Below, one piece after another: positions 60,706 through 64,000 of a stretch of DNA of 64,000 nucleotides. A model generated the notes under the pieces. It saw nothing but the letters and a program-made list of their open reading frames with translations, searched no databases and had not been told where the DNA came from. The stretch is from Gonium pectorale (Eukaryota > Chlorophyta > Chlorophyceae > Chlamydomonadales > Volvocaceae). Location of the stretch: assembly GCA_001584585.1 (NCBI GenBank), contig LSYV01000029.1, forward strand, positions 462,191 through 526,190. Reading direction: 5' to 3'. Every line of letters starts with the position of its first letter. Positions within the stretch are counted from its first letter, which is position 1. Made by a program: the position numbers and the translations under genes.

Positions 60706-62825
60706 TCACGCGTCAGCCGCTACTGCCGTCTGCACAAGCCGAGCTGACTCGGACGTGAAGCGGGTCTGAAAGTAGCGCGTCAGCGGGAAGAAGGCGATCG
60801 CCAGCGGGTGTACGGGCTTGGAGAATGTCGTGATGTCGTACCTGCGGTACGGCACGTCACAGGGGCGTGGGCAGCGGCTATGTCGATTGGGATGATCTGA
60901 AGCTCACATGCATGCCGTACACACCTGACAATGGGCAAGATCCAAGTTTTTACGGCGGACTATTAGCGGACCAAACGGTGCTTGTGCCCACGCGGGTGCA
61001 TACGCGGGCGCGCGCCTGTCGTTTTGCCCCCTCGCCCAACAACGTCCCTTCAACCTGCAGCCTCCCCCAACAACGTCCCTTCAACCCTAGGCTCCTCGGA
61101 TGCTGGTCGCCGGGTTTGGGGCCTTCCAGCAGGCTTCCCTGCGGTTTTTGAGGCTTGGCGTGCGAAGGGACGCTGGGAACGTTTCGCCACTCGGCCTTTG
61201 ACGACTCGGGACGACTCGGGATGACATGCGCCCCAGGTTTTTCTATTGAGAGCGCCTTCAGTTTTCGCGCTCCCCCCGCGCTCGCCCCGCCAACCGCACC
61301 AGACGCTGCCGTCCTGCTGCATCTCGACCCCGAAGCCCTCCTCCCCGGCCAGCATGTGCCCCTCCACGCAGCCGTGCGCGAAGCGAAGGCTGCGGGGCGG
61401 CCGGGGCTGCCCTGCGCAGCGCACGAGGGGCATTTCAGGGCAAAGCGGTCGGCGGGACGGCAGCGGCCGCTGGCAGCGGGGCGCTGGCCCAGCAGCCGGG
61501 GAGAGGGCGGGCTTGGGCGTGGGGCCCGCCAGGGTAATCAATGTAAGAGGGGCGCCATTGTCGCTGTAGTAATCGGCGCAGGGTGGCACTCACAAGGAAG
61601 GCGGAAGCGCGGCGGGTCCCGCTGCGCCGAGTACCTGCGTAGGCGGCGGCAGCAGGAGGAACGAAGTCAGGCGGTCGCACATGTACTGCAACTACACGTA
61701 CATCAACAGAGTCAAGCGTGCGATCAAGCCGATCACCATAGTGGCTGGCAAAGGTTTCACCAACAGGGTAACCGACGCAAGTGAGTCCGGCTGCGCCGAG
61801 GCTTCGCGCTCGTGTGCGTCGCGCGGGCCCCTACCCGCCAACAGGCAACAGCACGGGCGCCCGCGGGCGCACGGTCTGACCCTCGCGCCCCGCGTCGCCC
61901 CCTTCACGAACGGTGAGCCGCACTCACACGATGCGGAGAGGGTTGCAGTGCCAGAGGAAGAGCGTGAGGGAGGTGACGACCACGGGCGACCCCACGGACG
62001 TCCCGGTGGACGGGTCCACTCCGGTCCAACCCAGCTGGAAGTGGCCCCAGCGGCGCAGGAGGGCCGAGGCGGCCTTGTAGGCGCGCTCACCCTGGCCCAC
62101 CTGAGGGAGAGAGGGCGGCAAAGAGGGAGAGGAAGGGAGGGAGGGCACGCGCGCGCCGGTACGAGGTGGTTAGTCGGATTGGGGGGATGCGGGAGGAAGG
62201 GGGAAAGCGGCGCGTGTGACGCAGCACGGGGAGCGCCACCCGGAAGGGAAGGCAAGGGCCCGGCCAGGGCGCTGCAGCAAGGGCGGGGGTGGGGGGCTTC
62301 CTGGCCGCAGCCAGCTGGCCACCTTTCTGGCAGGGCGCCAGACGAGTGGGCTTGCTTGGCTCAATGGCGATGCCAAAGTCAGGCGTTGTTGGGGAATCTG
62401 GGAAGGCAGCCCGCGCTTAGCAGGCGCTGCGTGCGAGACGCGGCGTGAGTCGCACGGCCCCTGGCTTTAGGCAAAGCGCACATGACGCGTCGGACATTGC
62501 ACGTGTGTCCTCCAAGCCTCCCCGCACAAACCCCTGTGGTGATGCCTTGCGCGGTGTGTCGGCCGCAAACCCAAACGCACCTGCACCCGCGTGCGGTCCA
62601 CGACCCAGCCGTGCCGGCCTAGCTCCTTCACCGTTTCCCAATTTTGCGTGGCCCCCACAAGGGAGTAGTTCAGGCGTCGCCTGCGGCATGCGGCACTCGT
62701 CCATGTACTGCCCAGCTCGACGGCCGGTAGCGATGTGTCCAGCGAATCCCTACATACCTCTCGCATTCAGCTTTCAGCCTTTCCTCATCGTCCTTAGAAG
62801 GTCTCCATAACGCTAGAATGGGCAT
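60706..62825 (-). CDS. UPF0548 / DUF1990 family protein
   Basis: Six exons (62758-62825, 62581-62680, 61928-62100, 61594-61634, 61300-61411, 60706-60841) join in phase to a complete 209-residue protein, the family's usual size. Matches to the plant UPF0548 protein run along the length: MPILALWRPSKDD at the start, NYSLVGAT, GWVVDRTRVQVGQGERAY, WGHFQLGWTGVDP, HGCVEGHMLAGEE, and VWYDITTFSKPVHPLA at the end. The HGxxxGHxxxGEE core and the FSKP segment are the family's most conserved parts. Biochemical role is unknown in the family; a soluble protein is expected. Converging or diverging neighbours give no functional hint. The start is the first ATG of the first exon, as in plants. Confidence 0.88.
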
Positions 62826-63296
62826 GGTTGGACGAAAGCGGAAATGTGCAAGGAAACTAGCGAGGCCCCGCAAAGGCGTTCTCTTGAGGCTCGTTCCCAA
62901 CAATTCTGTACAGCTGAGTGTTATGTAAATGCTCTGCGATGTGGGTTCTCTTATGTTGTCGTCTATGGATCCGTGCGTTACAATTTTTGACAGACGCTGC
63001 CAGAGCTAATGACATAGCCCCACGTGGCCGCACGCGTTTCTCGTTGCGCATAGTGGCCCAAGGGAAACGCGATGGGAAGGCGTGGGCAGGTTTGTTGTGG
63101 CCGCTAACTTACACAGCCCACTTCCGCGAACGCGAAGGTCATGCACATGCGGGGATCAGACTTGCGCCCAGCGCAGATAGCAGCCTGTACAGTGCAACTG
63201 CCAACATGCTACGCCTGTCGCGGCGTAAAAGCAGCGCCCGCCCAGTCCGTTGGCCCTGCAATCAACCCTCGGGAGCACCAGTACAGCATACCACAG
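62826..63296. other. Upstream flank of the DUF1990 gene, no gene recognised
   Basis: Short frames only; should contain the promoter of the minus-strand gene. Confidence 0.4.
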
Positions 63297-63366
63297 GATA
63301 CAGGCTCCCCAGAGGGGCTGCAGGCCACACGAGCCGATTGGCTCCCGATCCGCCATAGCAGAGTGG
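63297..63366 (+). repeat. Dispersed repeat R1, copy 3
   Basis: Same 70-base block as at 9990 with a one-base-shorter GAGGGG run. Confidence 0.8.
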
Positions 63367-63682
63367 GTGGAATACCCGTGGATTGCGCCATCCGCTACAG
63401 GCGAGAAAAGCTGGCATTGAGCTGCCGTTGCTGAGGCGAGCGAGTCAGGCCACGAGCCGCCCCAAGGGCTACTGGGGAGAGCAGAAACCAAGGAAAGCAT
63501 CAATGAAACAGAGAACCAGAAACCGCTGCGACGGTCAAGATGGCTGGTTTAGGCAGCCGGAGCGGCGTTAATAGAGGATAGGGTGGAACGGGTGGAGTCA
63601 GTACGGTACACGTGAGCCCCCCGAACATCGCATACAGCATATCACTCGGCCACGCGCATGTGCATATCTCCCCTGAGCTCAC

Positions 63683-63834
63683 CTGGATGGCAATCCTACC
63701 AGGCACTGGCGAACTGCCATCCTCGTAGTAGGCATATTGGAGGCTGAGCAAAACGACGCGCACATCGTATAGCCACCAGCCACCAAGAAAGTGGAACGTA
63801 TGGAAACACGTGCCTTGCTTTGTACCCGCCCGCC
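63683..63834 (-). CDS. Orphan exon of an unidentified protein near the right edge
   Basis: Acceptor TTTCCATCAG and donor CATCCAG|GTGAGC bound a frame reading GTCFHTFHFLGGWWLYDVRV, then VLLSLQYAYYEDGSSPVPGR. The aromatic-rich hydrophobic stretch suggests a membrane or secreted protein. Earlier exons would lie right of the window; the next exon could not be placed because R1 follows. Could be a relic. Confidence 0.35.
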
Positions 63835-64000
63835 CTGATGGAAACGTCGCACCTTCGAGTGTGTATGAACTTATGACATGTCACGGAGTGTGGCCTCCCT
63901 TCTCTGTTTTTGATAGAAGCATCGTCTTGCAATCAAAGAGTCATCAAATTGAGTATTGGCGGGCTCCCTCTTTCAGTGCAGATTTAATTTTTGTTTCCGC

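Noticed and set aside
1..64000. tRNA or rRNA genes
   Set aside because: Scanned for the T-loop consensus and rRNA-like stretches; none convincing, though a tool such as tRNAscan-SE would be decisive.

Overview
The window looks like nuclear DNA of a chlorophycean (volvocine-type) green alga. Base composition is GC-rich. Genes are split into many short exons with GT-AG borders, often with CAG or TCCAG just before the exon. Coding regions are rich in Ala, Gly and Gln. TGTAA, the usual volvocalean poly(A) signal, follows at least two genes. There are no bacterial-style operons, rRNA, tRNA or CRISPR signals. All gene models below were assembled by eye from reading frames and splice borders. For six models every internal exon-exon phase agrees, which is the main support for them.

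Layout, left to right. 335-2947 (+): last two exons of a voltage-gated calcium-channel-like protein with a long disordered tail. 5486-8976 (-): a complete seven-exon sugar-phosphate/nucleotide-sugar transporter. 9-20.8 kb: a repeat-rich stretch with a LINE 3' end, a Ty3/gypsy reverse transcriptase fragment, several dispersed repeat families, broken gene pieces and six copies of a 12-bp near-palindrome. 20880-25719 (+): a 13-exon P-loop NTPase ending in an HEPN-like R-x4-H motif. 25.7-30.3 kb: more repeats, a frameshifted THADA-like fragment and an orphan exon. 30332-31669: an Ala-rich coiled-coil reading frame of uncertain strand. 34851-42238 (-): a coiled-coil protein of about 1,000 residues. 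42662-49162 (+): a 14-exon gene joining an EB1-type microtubule-binding domain to MORN repeats, head to head with the coiled-coil gene. 52842-55532 (+): an N-acetylglucosamine-kinase-fold protein whose catalytic motifs are changed. 60706-62825 (-): a complete UPF0548/DUF1990 protein. An orphan exon lies at the right edge.

The most notable points are the EB1-CH/MORN fusion, the NTPase with a possible RNase-like tail (resembling intracellular conflict or NLR-like proteins), the probable pseudokinase, and the head-to-head pair of likely cytoskeletal genes sharing a roughly 420-bp promoter region. Much of the remaining non-coding DNA consists of decayed retroelement tails and short dispersed repeats.
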